From: Firmicutes bacterium CAG:475
Lineage (GTDB): Bacteria > Bacillota > Clostridia > Christensenellales > CAG-917
Reading direction: 5' to 3'
Assembly (NCBI GenBank): GCA_000434435.1
Contig: FR895510.1
Location: 1 to 39,588 of the forward strand
DNA: 39,588 nt
Shown piece by piece: positions 1 to 7,164 of this stretch. A model generated the notes under the pieces. It did not search any database. It had not been told where the DNA came from and worked only from the letters and a program-made list of their open reading frames with translations. Numbering within the stretch: position 1 is the stretch's first letter; the number at the start of each line of letters is the position of its first letter. The translations under genes were made by a program, and so were the position numbers.

Positions 1-11
1 GCGCATTTCAC

Positions 12-29
12 AAATCCGCTTGCGGATTT
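12..29. repeat. short perfect inverted repeat
   Basis: AAATCCGC, a TT spacer and GCGGATTT form a perfect 8-bp-arm hairpin next to the tRNA terminator. It may be the end of whatever gene lies left of the window. No function can be assigned. Confidence 0.45.
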
Positions 30-36
30 ATTTCGT

Positions 37-71
37 AAAAAAAATATCTCGCTGTTTGCGAGATATTTTTT
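37..71 (-). terminator. rho-independent terminator of the tRNA pair
   Basis: Arms AAAATATCTCGC (41-52) and GCGAGATATTTT (58-69) form a perfect 12-bp stem with a 5-nt loop. In minus-strand RNA the stem is followed by a run of U from the A-tract at 37-44. It begins directly after the tRNA-Cys CCA end. Because it has A and T runs on both sides it could work in both directions. Confidence 0.85.
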
Positions 72-145
72 TGGAGGCATCACCCAGACTTGAACTGGGG
101 GTGAGGATTTTGCAGACCCTTGCCTTACCTCTTGGCTATGATGCC
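72..145 (-). tRNA. tRNA-Cys (GCA anticodon)
   Basis: The minus strand folds as a complete 74-nt cloverleaf. The acceptor stem is GGCATCA against TGATGCC, the D-arm contains AGCCAAGAGGTAAGGC, the anticodon loop reads TCTGCAA with GCA as anticodon, and the T-arm contains GGTTCAA-type sequence (CAGTTCAAGTCTG). The discriminator base is T(U) and CCA is encoded. It follows tRNA-Gly by 31 bp and shares its promoter and terminator. Confidence 0.96.
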
Positions 146-176
146 GTATCGTATCGAGTGATGCCGATACTTTGTG

Positions 177-251
177 TGGAGCGGGAGACGGGATTCGGAC
201 CCGCGACTTTCACCTTGGCAAGGTGACACTCTACCACTGAGTCACTCCCGC
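177..251 (-). tRNA. tRNA-Gly (GCC anticodon)
   Basis: The minus strand forms a complete 75-nt cloverleaf. The acceptor stem is GCGGGAG against CTCCCGC, the D-arm contains GACTCAGTGGTAGAGT, the anticodon loop is TTGCCAA (GCC), and the T-arm contains GGGTCCGAATCCC. CCA is encoded. It is the first gene of a two-tRNA unit read from the promoter at 268-296. Confidence 0.96.
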
Positions 252-267
252 ACACGATTGCTTTAAC

Positions 268-296
268 AATATATCAAACAAAATCGAATTTTGCAA
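268..296 (-). promoter_or_regulatory. sigma-A promoter of the tRNA operon
   Basis: On the minus strand the -35 is TTGCAA (291-296), followed by a 17-bp spacer and a -10 of TATATT (268-273). The start would fall about 10 bp before tRNA-Gly. A second TTGCAA lies about 13 bp upstream. Confidence 0.7.
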
Positions 297-329
297 CCTT
301 TTTTTTGCAAGTTTGCGATATTATTTGGT

Positions 330-1142
330 CTATTCTTTTCTACCGCACAACGCCGTGGCAAAATCGGACAACTCTTTGGCGTTTGCAAAGGTTGTTGCCA
401 AATCGATTGCCTTTTGCGTTTCGCGCTCTAGAAGTGCGTGTGTTTTTTCTTTGCCCCACACCCCTACAATGCTGTTTTTGTCTTCGTCCAGCAAATCGTC
501 CGCAAGCTGAAAAGCTATGCCGACGTTCATTGCGTAGTCTCCTATTCTTTCGATCTGTTCGAAGTCCGCATCCGCACAAATCGCGCCTGCGCCGAACGCA
601 CCCACGATCAATGCGGCGGTTTTTTGAGAGTACATTTCAAGAAAACTATCGGCACACTCGCAACCTTGCAAATCGTTAGCTTGACCGACAACCATGCGTT
701 TTGCCGCAACGACAATCTCTTGCGCCGCTCTTGCAAAGTGCGAGCCGAACGCTCTTGCGCCGTCGAGAAGTACGCATGAGGCAAGCGTAAGAAGTTGGTC
801 GCCTATGAGAATACCGTTTGCGTGTCCGAATTTTTTGTGAACGGAAAGTTTGCCCCTGCGATAATCGTCGTTGTCCATTGCCGGCAAATCGTCGTGGACG
901 AGCGAATAGTTGTGGATAAGTTCAACCGCAACCGCAAGGCTCACGACTTCGTCTACTTCGGCGTCTTTGCCCGTCGAGCGCGCGCCGTAATACACGCAAA
1001 GAGGACGCACTCTTTTTCCGCCGTCGAGAGCGGCATAGCGCATACCCTCGTCGATGAAGTTATCGTCATATCCTATCGCGTCTTTGAGCGACTGTTCGAA
1101 CGCAAAAAGAAATTCGTTTTTGTCAATGGTCGAGATTTTCAT
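330..1142 (-). CDS. ispA: farnesyl diphosphate synthase (polyprenyl synthetase family)
   Basis: This 270-aa protein condenses isopentenyl diphosphate with dimethylallyl or geranyl diphosphate in the cytoplasm, giving the C15 precursor of undecaprenyl and quinone isoprenoids. The first Asp-rich motif, DDLPAMDND, is at residues 84-92 and the second, FQLADDLLD, at 211-219. GGKRVRP (41-47) and the KT pair near 174 also fit the family. The DDxxxxD spacing is that of bacterial short-chain synthases. The length is slightly below the usual 290-300 aa. It starts 2 bp after the xseB stop, so it is co-transcribed with xseA and xseB, as in many Firmicutes. No dxs gene follows here; the tRNA genes come next. 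Confidence 0.93.
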   Translation of the reverse strand: MKISTIDKNEFLFAFEQSLKDAIGYDDNFIDEGMRYAALDGGKRVRPLCVYYGARSTGKDAEVDEVVSLAVAVELIHNYSLVHDDLPAMDNDDYRRGKLSVHKKFGHANGILIGDQLLTLASCVLLDGARAFGSHFARAAQEIVVAAKRMVVGQANDLQGCECADSFLEMYSQKTAALIVGAFGAGAICADADFEQIERIGDYAMNVGIAFQLADDLLDEDKNSIVGVWGKEKTHALLERETQKAIDLATTFANAKELSDFATALCGRKE

Positions 1143-1144
1143 AA

Positions 1145-1363
1145 TCAGTCGAGTTTCAATTCTTCGGTGAGGTTGTTGATGTCATCGACAAGCAAAGCAA
1201 GTTTGCCCTTTTCCGCTTTGAGATCTGCAATGCAAACTTTGCTCAGTTCGATTCCTTTTTCAAAAGCCTTCACTGCCTCGTCAAGAGGAATATCCCCTTC
1301 GAGTTTTTTTACGATTGCTTCGAGTTCTTGAAGCGCGTCTTCAAATTTTTTGATTTCTGCCAT
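1145..1363 (-). CDS. xseB: exodeoxyribonuclease VII small subunit
   Basis: This 72-aa protein is the small, helical partner of XseA in exonuclease VII, which degrades single-stranded DNA in both directions to oligonucleotides. Family signatures are FEDALQELEAIVKKLE near the N-terminus and the LDEAVKAFEKGIEL segment around residues 26-39. Length and charge pattern are typical. It lies directly after the xseA stop and 2 bp before ispA, which indicates translational coupling in the xseA-xseB-ispA unit. Confidence 0.93.
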   Translation of the reverse strand: MAEIKKFEDALQELEAIVKKLEGDIPLDEAVKAFEKGIELSKVCIADLKAEKGKLALLVDDINNLTEELKLD

Positions 1364-2584
1364 TTATTTATTCTCCTCGGAAATTTCTATTTTGCTCACT
1401 TGCGCCCATATCGAGCCGTCGGAGCCGGTTGCGGTAACCGTGTCGCCGATTTTGAGATTTGCAACTTTGTTGATGGTTTTGCCGTCCGCTTGAAGCCTGA
1501 AATATCCTCTTCGCAAAGTTTTGAGCGGAGAAAGATTATCAAGCGATGCCGTGGCTTTGTCCACCCTCGCATCCGTAATCTCGATTTTCCTTTCCGTTTG
1601 CGACTTTGCCCTTTGCATAAGCACTTCGATTTTGTGCCCTCTTTGCAAATAAAATTCGGATGCCAGTCTGCGCAGTTTGTTGCAACAAATTTGCGTTGCA
1701 GAACTCTTTTTCTCATACGTCCTTGTCGCATTGACGGTGAGTCTGCGCATATTTTGTCTGAGTTCGTCCGCAAGCGCATAATAATCGTAAGCCACAAGCT
1801 CGCCCGCAGCGGTCGGCGTCGCCGCTCTCTTGTCCGCAACGAAATCGCAAAGCGAAAAATCGGTTTCGTGTCCCACGGCAGATACCACCGGGGTTTTCAT
1901 TTTATACACCGCTCTTACAAGCGTTTCGTCGTAAAACGGCGCAAGATCTTCCAGCGATCCGCCACCCCTTGCGATGACGATGACGTCGTAGCCGAGATTG
2001 TCCACTCTCTCAAGCACCTTCGCTATTTCCTTGCCTGCGCCTTCGCCCTGCACGCGCACGTCTTTGACAACGATATCAATGACGGGATTCTTGCGGCGAA
2101 CGGTCGTAACTATATCCCTTATGACCGCACCGGTTTTTGACGTGACGACCAATACGTTTTTCGCAAATTGAGGAATCGGTTTTTTGTGCGCCTCGTCAAA
2201 TAGTCCCACCGCCTGCAATTTTGCTTTGAGTCTTTCAAACTCCAAAAACAACATACCCTGTCCGACGGGAGTTATCGAGCTTGCCTGCAAAGACAGTCTG
2301 CCGCCCTTGATATAATAGTCAAGCGAGCCGCGCACGATGACGCTTTCGCCGTCTTTTGGGACATACGTTTTTTGTGCGTAGAAGCAAACGCATGAGAGCT
2401 GCGAGTTTTTGTCCTTGAGCGTAAAGTAAGCATGCGCTCCCGAAAACTTATAACCCGAAATCTCGCCGAAAACCTCCAACCCCTTGAATATCGGGGCATC
2501 GATGCAGGCTTTTATCGTCGCGTTTACTTCGCTAACCGAAATCGTATTTTCAGAAAATGGGGTTTTATCTGACACAATCGACAC
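1364..2584 (-). CDS. xseA: exodeoxyribonuclease VII large subunit
   Basis: This is the catalytic subunit of exonuclease VII (406 aa from the start chosen). An N-terminal OB-fold (about residues 10-100, with ISVSEVNATIK and GEISGYKFSGAHAYFTLKD) binds ssDNA. The central catalytic domain contains RGGGSLEDLAPF and VGHETDFSLCDFVADKRAATPTAA, split here around its usual conserved core, and coiled-coil helices follow. A longer frame opens with ATG at 2626 but has no ribosome site there. GTG at 2584 has AAAGG eight bases upstream and puts the OB-fold at the normal distance from the N-terminus, so I chose it. The terminator at 2647-2708 separates it from nusB, so it probably has its own promoter, which I could not place. 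Confidence 0.93.
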   Translation of the reverse strand: MSIVSDKTPFSENTISVSEVNATIKACIDAPIFKGLEVFGEISGYKFSGAHAYFTLKDKNSQLSCVCFYAQKTYVPKDGESVIVRGSLDYYIKGGRLSLQASSITPVGQGMLFLEFERLKAKLQAVGLFDEAHKKPIPQFAKNVLVVTSKTGAVIRDIVTTVRRKNPVIDIVVKDVRVQGEGAGKEIAKVLERVDNLGYDVIVIARGGGSLEDLAPFYDETLVRAVYKMKTPVVSAVGHETDFSLCDFVADKRAATPTAAGELVAYDYYALADELRQNMRRLTVNATRTYEKKSSATQICCNKLRRLASEFYLQRGHKIEVLMQRAKSQTERKIEITDARVDKATASLDNLSPLKTLRRGYFRLQADGKTINKVANLKIGDTVTATGSDGSIWAQVSKIEISEENK

Positions 2585-2646
2585 TTTATACACCTTTTTT
2601 GCAGTAAAACACCGATTTTTCGGCATTTTTACGTTTATTTTGAGTC

Positions 2647-2708
2647 AAAAAATCCCGAAATATCAAACATTCGCACATCATTTTCGCAGTATTTGAAAAT
2701 TTCGGGAT
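2647..2708 (-). terminator. probable terminator between nusB and xseA
   Basis: Arms ATCCCGAAAT (2652-2661) and ATTTCGGGAT (2699-2708) pair perfectly, with a further TCAAA/TTTGA pairing across a small bulge. On the minus strand the stem is followed by a run of six T. The loop is long for an intrinsic terminator (about 25 nt), so efficiency is uncertain; it could be an attenuator. Confidence 0.6.
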
Positions 2709-2720
2709 AATTCTCTTTGA

Positions 2721-3116
2721 TTAGTCAATATCTTTCACTATCTTGGCAAGCACACCGTTGACGAACGAGCCGGATTTGTCCGTACCGTACTTCTTTGAAA
2801 GCTCGACAGCTTCGTTGATTACGACTGCGTTCGGTGCGGTATGTTCCAAAAGTTCGTACGTTGCCACAAGCAACACCGCATAGTCGGGACGATACACTCT
2901 TTCGAGCTTGTATCCCTCAAGGTGATTTTCTATGATGCCCTTGAGTTTTTCGTCGTTGGTGCAAACGCCCAAATACGTCGAGTTGATATATTGTCTGTCG
3001 TCTTCGGTAAGATCGCTGTCCACAAGCATAAGCTCCAAGGTGGACTCGTTCACCGAGCCGTAGAAGGTGTATTCGAACACCAGTTTAAATACGTTTTCTC
3101 TTGCTACTCTTCTCAT
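2721..3116 (-). CDS. nusB: transcription antitermination factor NusB
   Basis: NusB (131 aa) binds boxA RNA with S10 and prevents premature termination of rRNA transcripts. The all-helical fold is shown by RRVARENVFKLVFEY at the N-terminus, the RVYRPDYAVLLVATYELL helix around residues 74-91, and the C-terminal signature VINEAVELSKKYGTDKSGSFVNGVL. It starts 2 bp after the yqhY stop. The yqhY-nusB pair is conserved in Firmicutes. A terminator-like hairpin follows. Confidence 0.95.
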   Translation of the reverse strand: MRRVARENVFKLVFEYTFYGSVNESTLELMLVDSDLTEDDRQYINSTYLGVCTNDEKLKGIIENHLEGYKLERVYRPDYAVLLVATYELLEHTAPNAVVINEAVELSKKYGTDKSGSFVNGVLAKIVKDID

Positions 3117-3118
3117 GA

Positions 3119-3421
3119 TTATTGCGCCACGTTTACGTTGACAACCTGAACGTTTACGGATTGAACCTTAAACTTGGTTGCGCCTTCGATTTGATTTTTG
3201 ACTTTTTCTTGCAAAGTTGCAACTTGGGAGGGTACGGTGTAACCGAGGTCGATGCTCACAAAAAGATCTACCGCAACTTTTTCGTTTGGCAAAACGTAAA
3301 CGGATACTGCGCCGCAATTGCGCTTTGAGTTGAGAAGGTGCACGCCCTCCACGTCTTGCGCAGCCTCGGTTGCAAGCGAAACCAAAACTTCGTTTAATAC
3401 GGATAATTTATCTTTTGCCAT
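3119..3421 (-). CDS. yqhY: Asp23/Gls24 family protein (YqhY-like)
   Basis: This 100-aa small acidic protein is of the Asp23/Gls24 (DUF322) family. The family pattern is seen in SLATEAAQDVEGVHLL (residues 15-30), a beta-rich middle, and the repeated VQSVNVQVVNVNV end. In B. subtilis YqhY sits next to the acc and nusB genes and has been linked to control of lipid synthesis; acc genes are not in this window. A GGAGG ribosome site precedes ATG, and a near-consensus promoter lies 21-49 bp upstream of the start. The gene begins a unit that runs into nusB. Confidence 0.88.
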   Translation of the reverse strand: MAKDKLSVLNEVLVSLATEAAQDVEGVHLLNSKRNCGAVSVYVLPNEKVAVDLFVSIDLGYTVPSQVATLQEKVKNQIEGATKFKVQSVNVQVVNVNVAQ

Positions 3422-3441
3422 ATTCTGCCTCCGTGCAAATT

Positions 3442-3470
3442 ATTATATCACACGCAAAAAATTATATCAA
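3442..3470 (-). promoter_or_regulatory. sigma-A promoter of yqhY-nusB
   Basis: On the minus strand the -35 is TTGATA (3465-3470), the spacer is 17 bp, and the -10 is TATAAT (3442-3447) within an extended TGTGATATAAT. It is one of the best promoter matches in the window. Confidence 0.85.
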
Positions 3471-3550
3471 CCGTACGCAAAAATTATTTTGGTTGACAAT
3501 TGTCTTTTGAAAAAATAGTATTACTCAAACGAAAACGAACATGAAAATAT

Positions 3551-3580
3551 GAAAGATTGCGACGATTGCCGCAATCTTTC
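3551..3580 (-). terminator. hairpin downstream of spoIIIAH (distal)
   Basis: Arms GAAAGATTGCG (3551-3561) and CGCAATCTTTC (3570-3580) are a perfect 11-bp inverted repeat. There is no real T-run, so it may be an RNA 3'-end stabiliser rather than an intrinsic terminator. It lies between the spoIIIA operon and the yqhY promoter. Confidence 0.5.
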
Positions 3581-3593
3581 AAGACAATATCAC

Positions 3594-3622
3594 CGCGCCG
3601 CAAAGGCACGCTTTGCGGCGCG
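3594..3622 (-). terminator. GC-rich hairpin just after spoIIIAH
   Basis: Arms CGCGCCGCAAAG (3594-3605) and CTTTGCGGCGCG (3611-3622) are a perfect 12-bp inverted repeat with a 5-nt loop, 13 bp past the spoIIIAH stop. No U-tract follows. With the hairpin at 3551-3580 it closes the spoIIIA transcript. Confidence 0.55.
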
Positions 3623-3635
3623 TCCCCTCCCCATG

Positions 3636-4130
3636 TCAGTTGAAAGGAATCACTTTGACGTCGGTTGCTTTGAAAGTCGTTTCGGCAACCACGACGGAAA
3701 GTATTTGATTGGCTTGTTCTTGGCTTAATTCGCTCTCGCCTACGACGATACTCACGCCTTTGTCGCCGATGGTGACGATTGCGTCGTCGAATCCTCTGCC
3801 TTTGATAAGAGTTTCAAGCGCAAGTTCTTTTTCCATTCTCTCGACGAGCAACATTTTTTGCTCTTGCGCCGTTGTCTTTGCTTTTTCCGAACTCTCTTCG
3901 GAATTCATGATTGCGTCAAGATACAAAAATTCCGACTCTCTCGTAGCGTCGCGGTCGCTTCTTGCCGCCGCAAAAAACGTTTGCATCACGGTGTCCTGTT
4001 GTCCGGCGACGTCGGTGGACGTCTTGTTCAACTTGTCGCTGAGCACAAAGTTTAGTACGCCCGTGGCAACGAGCAAAGCAACCATAACCGACAACACGAT
4101 TATCTTTTTTGTTTTGGGTTTCATTTTCAT
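3636..4130 (-). CDS. spoIIIAH: stage III sporulation protein AH
   Basis: SpoIIIAH (164 aa) sits in the mother-cell membrane around the forespore. Its periplasm-side domain pairs with forespore SpoIIQ to make the channel (feeding tube) across the intermembrane space. A basic N-terminus and one membrane helix (residues 9-29) are followed by a helical stretch and a C-terminal ring-building domain of the YscJ/FliF type (about 100-164, with AIVTIGDKGVSIVV). It is shorter than the B. subtilis protein (218 aa), mainly in the linker. The ribosome site GGAGG is clear. It is the last gene of the operon, 17 bp after spoIIIAG. Confidence 0.9.
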   Translation of the reverse strand: MKMKPKTKKIIVLSVMVALLVATGVLNFVLSDKLNKTSTDVAGQQDTVMQTFFAAARSDRDATRESEFLYLDAIMNSEESSEKAKTTAQEQKMLLVERMEKELALETLIKGRGFDDAIVTIGDKGVSIVVGESELSQEQANQILSVVVAETTFKATDVKVIPFN

Positions 4131-4147
4131 ATATTCCTCCTATAGGT

Positions 4148-4534
4148 TCAGTTTTTGCGGCTCATGACGCTCACCGTGTCCGAGTCCACTCCGAGTGCGC
4201 TTGCCGTTGCGCTCAGAAGTCGAAGTCTGACAATCGGATTGTTTGCGCCGTCGGCAATCACCAGCACTCCGACGATTTGTCCAGACGATTTCGTTATCAT
4301 CGTTTCCACTTCGCCTGCGCCTTCGACCGACGACAATATGCTTGCAAGGCGCGTCTCGTCGTCGTTTTGAAAAGACTGCTTTTCGCTCTCTTTGTCCGCG
4401 GCTACGCTAGAGTATATGATGAGTGCGATTGCGATTATGAATATCAAAGCGATAATCTTTATGTTTTTTATTCCTTTGATTTTTTCAAACGCGCTCTTGA
4501 CGTCGCCTTTGACTTTTTCAATGCCTTCGCTCAT
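4148..4534 (-). CDS. spoIIIAG: stage III sporulation protein AG
   Basis: SpoIIIAG forms a large ring in the channel between mother cell and forespore. The protein is 128 aa from ATG 4534: a short cytoplasmic N-terminus, one membrane helix (about residues 25-45, NIKIIALIFIIAIALIIYSS), and a ring-building domain with EVETMITKSSGQIVGVLVIADGA and the conserved RLRLLSATASALGVD near the end. An open frame continues upstream to 4681, but those 49 residues are read from the CG-alternating hairpin and are Arg/Ala-rich junk, so I reject that start. The nearest ribosome site (GGTGAG) is rather far from ATG. Confidence 0.87.
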   Translation of the reverse strand: MSEGIEKVKGDVKSAFEKIKGIKNIKIIALIFIIAIALIIYSSVAADKESEKQSFQNDDETRLASILSSVEGAGEVETMITKSSGQIVGVLVIADGANNPIVRLRLLSATASALGVDSDTVSVMSRKN

Positions 4535-4613
4535 ATCAAAATATATATGCTCACCGCCCGATTTTATGAAAAACGAAAAAGTATTTTTTGTGTGGAATTT
4601 GCGTATTTTCTTG

Positions 4614-4697
4614 CGCTTTTTGCGCGCGAGTGCGCGCGCACGCGCAGGTACATCAAAATTCGCGCATGCGCCCGCGCGCACGCGCGCGCAAAAAGCG
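4614..4697 (-). repeat. very long CG-alternating hairpin between spoIIIAF and spoIIIAG
   Basis: The arms 4614-4638 and 4673-4697 pair over 25 positions with one mismatch (A4629 against G4682). Each arm reads CGCTTTTT followed by alternating GC dinucleotides. The 34-nt loop also holds GCGCATGCGC. The hairpin starts one base after the spoIIIAF stop codon. Alternating purine-pyrimidine tracts like this can adopt Z-DNA. It has no T-run, so it is more likely a processing or stability element, or a polarity signal, than an intrinsic terminator. Confidence 0.85.
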
Positions 4698-4698
4698 T

Positions 4699-5130
4699 CT
4701 ATTCACTGTAAATAACGCGTATTATTTGCGGTGAAACGGCAAGCGTTTTCGACACGATTTCGACGATGCGTTTTCCGTCTATCGATGATTTTTCAACAAA
4801 TATCCGCACGCCTTTGACAACCGTCGCTTCAAATTCTATCTCCACCCTACTCTCGCAGCCCTCGCTTTGCAAGGCAAGCCGAGTTTTTTCGCTTGCGCTC
4901 AACGTCAAATCAAGCGTTGACGTTTCGACTTCGCCGGATGAAAAAACGTCGTTTAAATCCAGCGTCCAATCAGCTTTCGCTATCGAGGGAATTATCGACG
5001 CAATCACAAACACGACGAGCAACGAAAACGCGCCGCGCACGTACTTTGCGCTTTTGCCGGACGGCAGCACGATTTCCACCAAAACGCCGAGACAAATCAC
5101 CCCGACCACAGACATTATCCACGCCGCCAC
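4699..5130 (-). CDS. spoIIIAF: stage III sporulation protein AF
   Basis: This 143-aa membrane protein of the SpoIIIA complex has two N-terminal membrane helices (residues 4-24 and 32-50) followed by a soluble domain of about 85 residues resembling the ring-building fold of SpoIIIAG and AH (EFEATVVKGVRIFVEKSSIDGKR, split by conserved hydrophobics, then AVSPQIIRVI). The start is GTG, one base after the spoIIIAE stop, preceded by a G-rich stretch, which implies coupled translation. The long hairpin follows its stop by one base. Confidence 0.87.
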   Translation of the reverse strand: MAAWIMSVVGVICLGVLVEIVLPSGKSAKYVRGAFSLLVVFVIASIIPSIAKADWTLDLNDVFSSGEVETSTLDLTLSASEKTRLALQSEGCESRVEIEFEATVVKGVRIFVEKSSIDGKRIVEIVSKTLAVSPQIIRVIYSE

Positions 5131-5131
5131 G

Positions 5132-6400
5132 TCACACCCCCGGATTGCAAGAAGAAATCATAAGCATCACAAGCAAGAAAAACGCAAACGCCACGCCTGC
5201 AAGCGCGGTTATGAGCAAGTTGGTGTTTTTTGACACCGCAAACAGCAAATTCGACGTTCTAGTGTCTCCCAACGGCTCGCATACCGCCGAGGTAAGTTTC
5301 AGCGTGAGCGAAAATACGACGACTTTGACAATCGGAAACAGCACGATCGAACAAAGCACGATTGCTCCGACATAACCGAGCGCGTTTTTGACAAGAACTA
5401 CGGATGCCGTCAGCAAATCAAGGCCGTCGGAAAGATAGCCGCCAAGCACGGGAACGTAGCTGGATACCGCAAACTTTGCCACGTTGAAACCAAACTTGTC
5501 CACTGCGCCGCCCGTCACTCCCTGCACCGTCAAAAAAGTCGCAAAAAGTCCGAACGCTATCCCCACAAGCCAAGTCGACGCCGACTTGATAAGTTTTGAA
5601 AGTTTGTCGAGTTTCACCGTTTTTGAAACGTTGCCGACGACGCAAAAAACTATGCATGCAACAAACGCAGGCAAAATCACGCTGCCAACGAGCTTCATAA
5701 CAAACGAGCACAGCACCGCAACGAGCGGCGAATATCCCGAAACCGCCACCGTTGCGCCGAGCGACGACAACAGCGTCAACAGCACCGGGAAAATCGCGTT
5801 TGCAAAAGTCGTTAGGGCGTTTATCGTGTCGCTTACCGTTTTTATTATGCCGACACTTCCGCTCATAAGCACGATTACGATTGCCGAATAACACACCGTA
5901 TGCACAACCTCCGTCGTTGAAGTGTTGAGAAAATCCCCTGTGAGCGAGCAAAGCATGTTTTTGAGCAGACATATCACCACGATAGTCATAAAGCTAGGCA
6001 AAAAGGACAAGAAATACCGCCCTGCCGATTTCGAAAGCAAATTTAAAAAATTTTGATAGAAACTTTGAGTTTGTCCGTTTACGAGTGCTTTCAGCGTTGC
6101 TTTCAAGTCATCGATCGAAACTGCCTCTTTTTCGTTTTCACCGAGCGAATTTAAGAAGTTTTGAATGGCGTCGAGATCCAGTCCGTCTATTACGTCGTTG
6201 ACGTCCCCCTCGAACTCCTTTTTGATTTCCTCTTCGGATTTGTCGGCGGCATAGGCGATATTTTCGTATAAAATCGATGACGTAAAAGCAATGGATAACG
6301 CACAAAAAAACAGCAAAAGAGCAACGAAAAACAGTATTTTTTTTGCACTTTTTTTGCATGAAAAATCCTTTTGAAAACGCAATGCCGAATTGTTTTTCAT
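5132..6400 (-). CDS. spoIIIAE: stage III sporulation protein AE
   Basis: SpoIIIAE is the largest membrane protein of the complex (422 aa from the start chosen). A basic N-terminus and hydrophobic signal (residues about 19-48, ending AYAA before D) are followed by an acidic helical segment and about 7 membrane helices. FLSFLPSFMTIVVICLL is near residue 130 and GYSPLVAVLCSFVMKLVG near 230. The conserved region with GGYLSDGLDLL is near 330. ATG 6400 overlaps the spoIIIAD stop as ATGA; the upstream frame to 6514 lies inside spoIIIAD and lacks family similarity, so it was discarded. Confidence 0.92.
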   Translation of the reverse strand: MKNNSALRFQKDFSCKKSAKKILFFVALLLFFCALSIAFTSSILYENIAYAADKSEEEIKKEFEGDVNDVIDGLDLDAIQNFLNSLGENEKEAVSIDDLKATLKALVNGQTQSFYQNFLNLLSKSAGRYFLSFLPSFMTIVVICLLKNMLCSLTGDFLNTSTTEVVHTVCYSAIVIVLMSGSVGIIKTVSDTINALTTFANAIFPVLLTLLSSLGATVAVSGYSPLVAVLCSFVMKLVGSVILPAFVACIVFCVVGNVSKTVKLDKLSKLIKSASTWLVGIAFGLFATFLTVQGVTGGAVDKFGFNVAKFAVSSYVPVLGGYLSDGLDLLTASVVLVKNALGYVGAIVLCSIVLFPIVKVVVFSLTLKLTSAVCEPLGDTRTSNLLFAVSKNTNLLITALAGVAFAFFLLVMLMISSCNPGV

Positions 6401-6786
6401 ATCGAACTCACAAGCGTAGACACGACGTCCACAAGAGATTTTACAATTGATATACTCATCAAAAAAATCACGATTTTTCCACCGAATTGCAATTTTTGCG
6501 CAATGGAATCGCACCCTGCGTCCGTTGCTACGGACGAGGAATATTCCGTCAGATATCCTATGCCGATAATCTTCAACACTGCCGAAAACACTTCGTCGTT
6601 TACACCGCTTTTTTCAACGATGGAGTCGAAAGCAAGTACGACTTCTTGCAGTGCGGAAAGCATGGTTATCACCATCACAACCCCTGTTGCAATAGTTGCA
6701 AACACGCTGAATTCAGGCTTTGAATTTTTGAGCAACGTCACCACGACAACGCCCGTCAAAGCAATCCCGACAAGTTTGAATATCAT
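6397..6786 (-). CDS. spoIIIAD: stage III sporulation protein AD
   Basis: This 129-aa polytopic membrane protein has hydrophobic segments at about residues 2-20, 30-47, 65-85 and 103-125. The family core IGIGYLTEYSSSVATDAGC lies around residues 75-93. SpoIIIAC and AD form the small membrane core of the SpoIIIA apparatus. The start at 6786 (MIFKLVG) has GGAAGG just upstream. A longer frame opens at 6840 but adds a polar tail not seen in the family. The stop overlaps spoIIIAE by 4 bp. Confidence 0.9.
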   Translation of the reverse strand: MIFKLVGIALTGVVVVTLLKNSKPEFSVFATIATGVVMVITMLSALQEVVLAFDSIVEKSGVNDEVFSAVLKIIGIGYLTEYSSSVATDAGCDSIAQKLQFGGKIVIFLMSISIVKSLVDVVSTLVSSI

Positions 6787-6859
6787 TTCCCTTCCGCCGC
6801 TCCGTCTTGCATTTTCACCGAATGTTGCACACACAAGCACTTTACATCACTATATCGTA

Positions 6860-7057
6860 TCAATAAAGTGCCAGTATTGATTTTAGCGTGTCAAACAATC
6901 CGCCCAGCATATCCAGCACGAGCACCGCTACAATGATAAGACCTGCCAGCGTTGCAAAAGTCGCAATCTCGTCACGGTCGCTCTTTTTCAAAATCACGCA
7001 CACGATTGCCGTGAGCAGTCCTACTCCTGCAATTTTCAAAATTACGTTTACGTCCAT
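6860..7057 (-). CDS. spoIIIAC: stage III sporulation protein AC
   Basis: This 65-aa protein has two membrane helices (about residues 5-23 and 33-55) joined by the conserved charged turn KKSDRDEIATFATLAG. The length matches B. subtilis SpoIIIAC (68 aa). A GAGG ribosome site lies 8-10 bases before ATG. It is separated from spoIIIAB by 107 bp, the widest gap between coding ends in the upper half of the operon; I see no clear promoter or hairpin there. Confidence 0.92.
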   Translation of the reverse strand: MDVNVILKIAGVGLLTAIVCVILKKSDRDEIATFATLAGLIIVAVLVLDMLGGLFDTLKSILALY

Positions 7058-7164
7058 ATCTCAATCCTCAAAGTCGTCGGCTACGCCGCAAAGAATTTTT
7101 CTACGTTTTGCCGAGTTTCATTTGACTCTACACACCGGCGTTTGCTTGCATTTTTTGCTTTCGA

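Noticed and set aside
20..226. 68-codon plus-strand frame at the left edge
   Set aside because: It runs through both tRNA genes.
3594..3622. Possible fourth member of the E1-E3 element family after spoIIIAH
   Set aside because: It lacks the CGTAC apex, the TGAC..TATTCG box and any copy of the spoIIIAH end.
4535..4681. 49-codon upstream extension of spoIIIAG
   Set aside because: It is read from the CG-alternating hairpin, has no family similarity and no better ribosome site.
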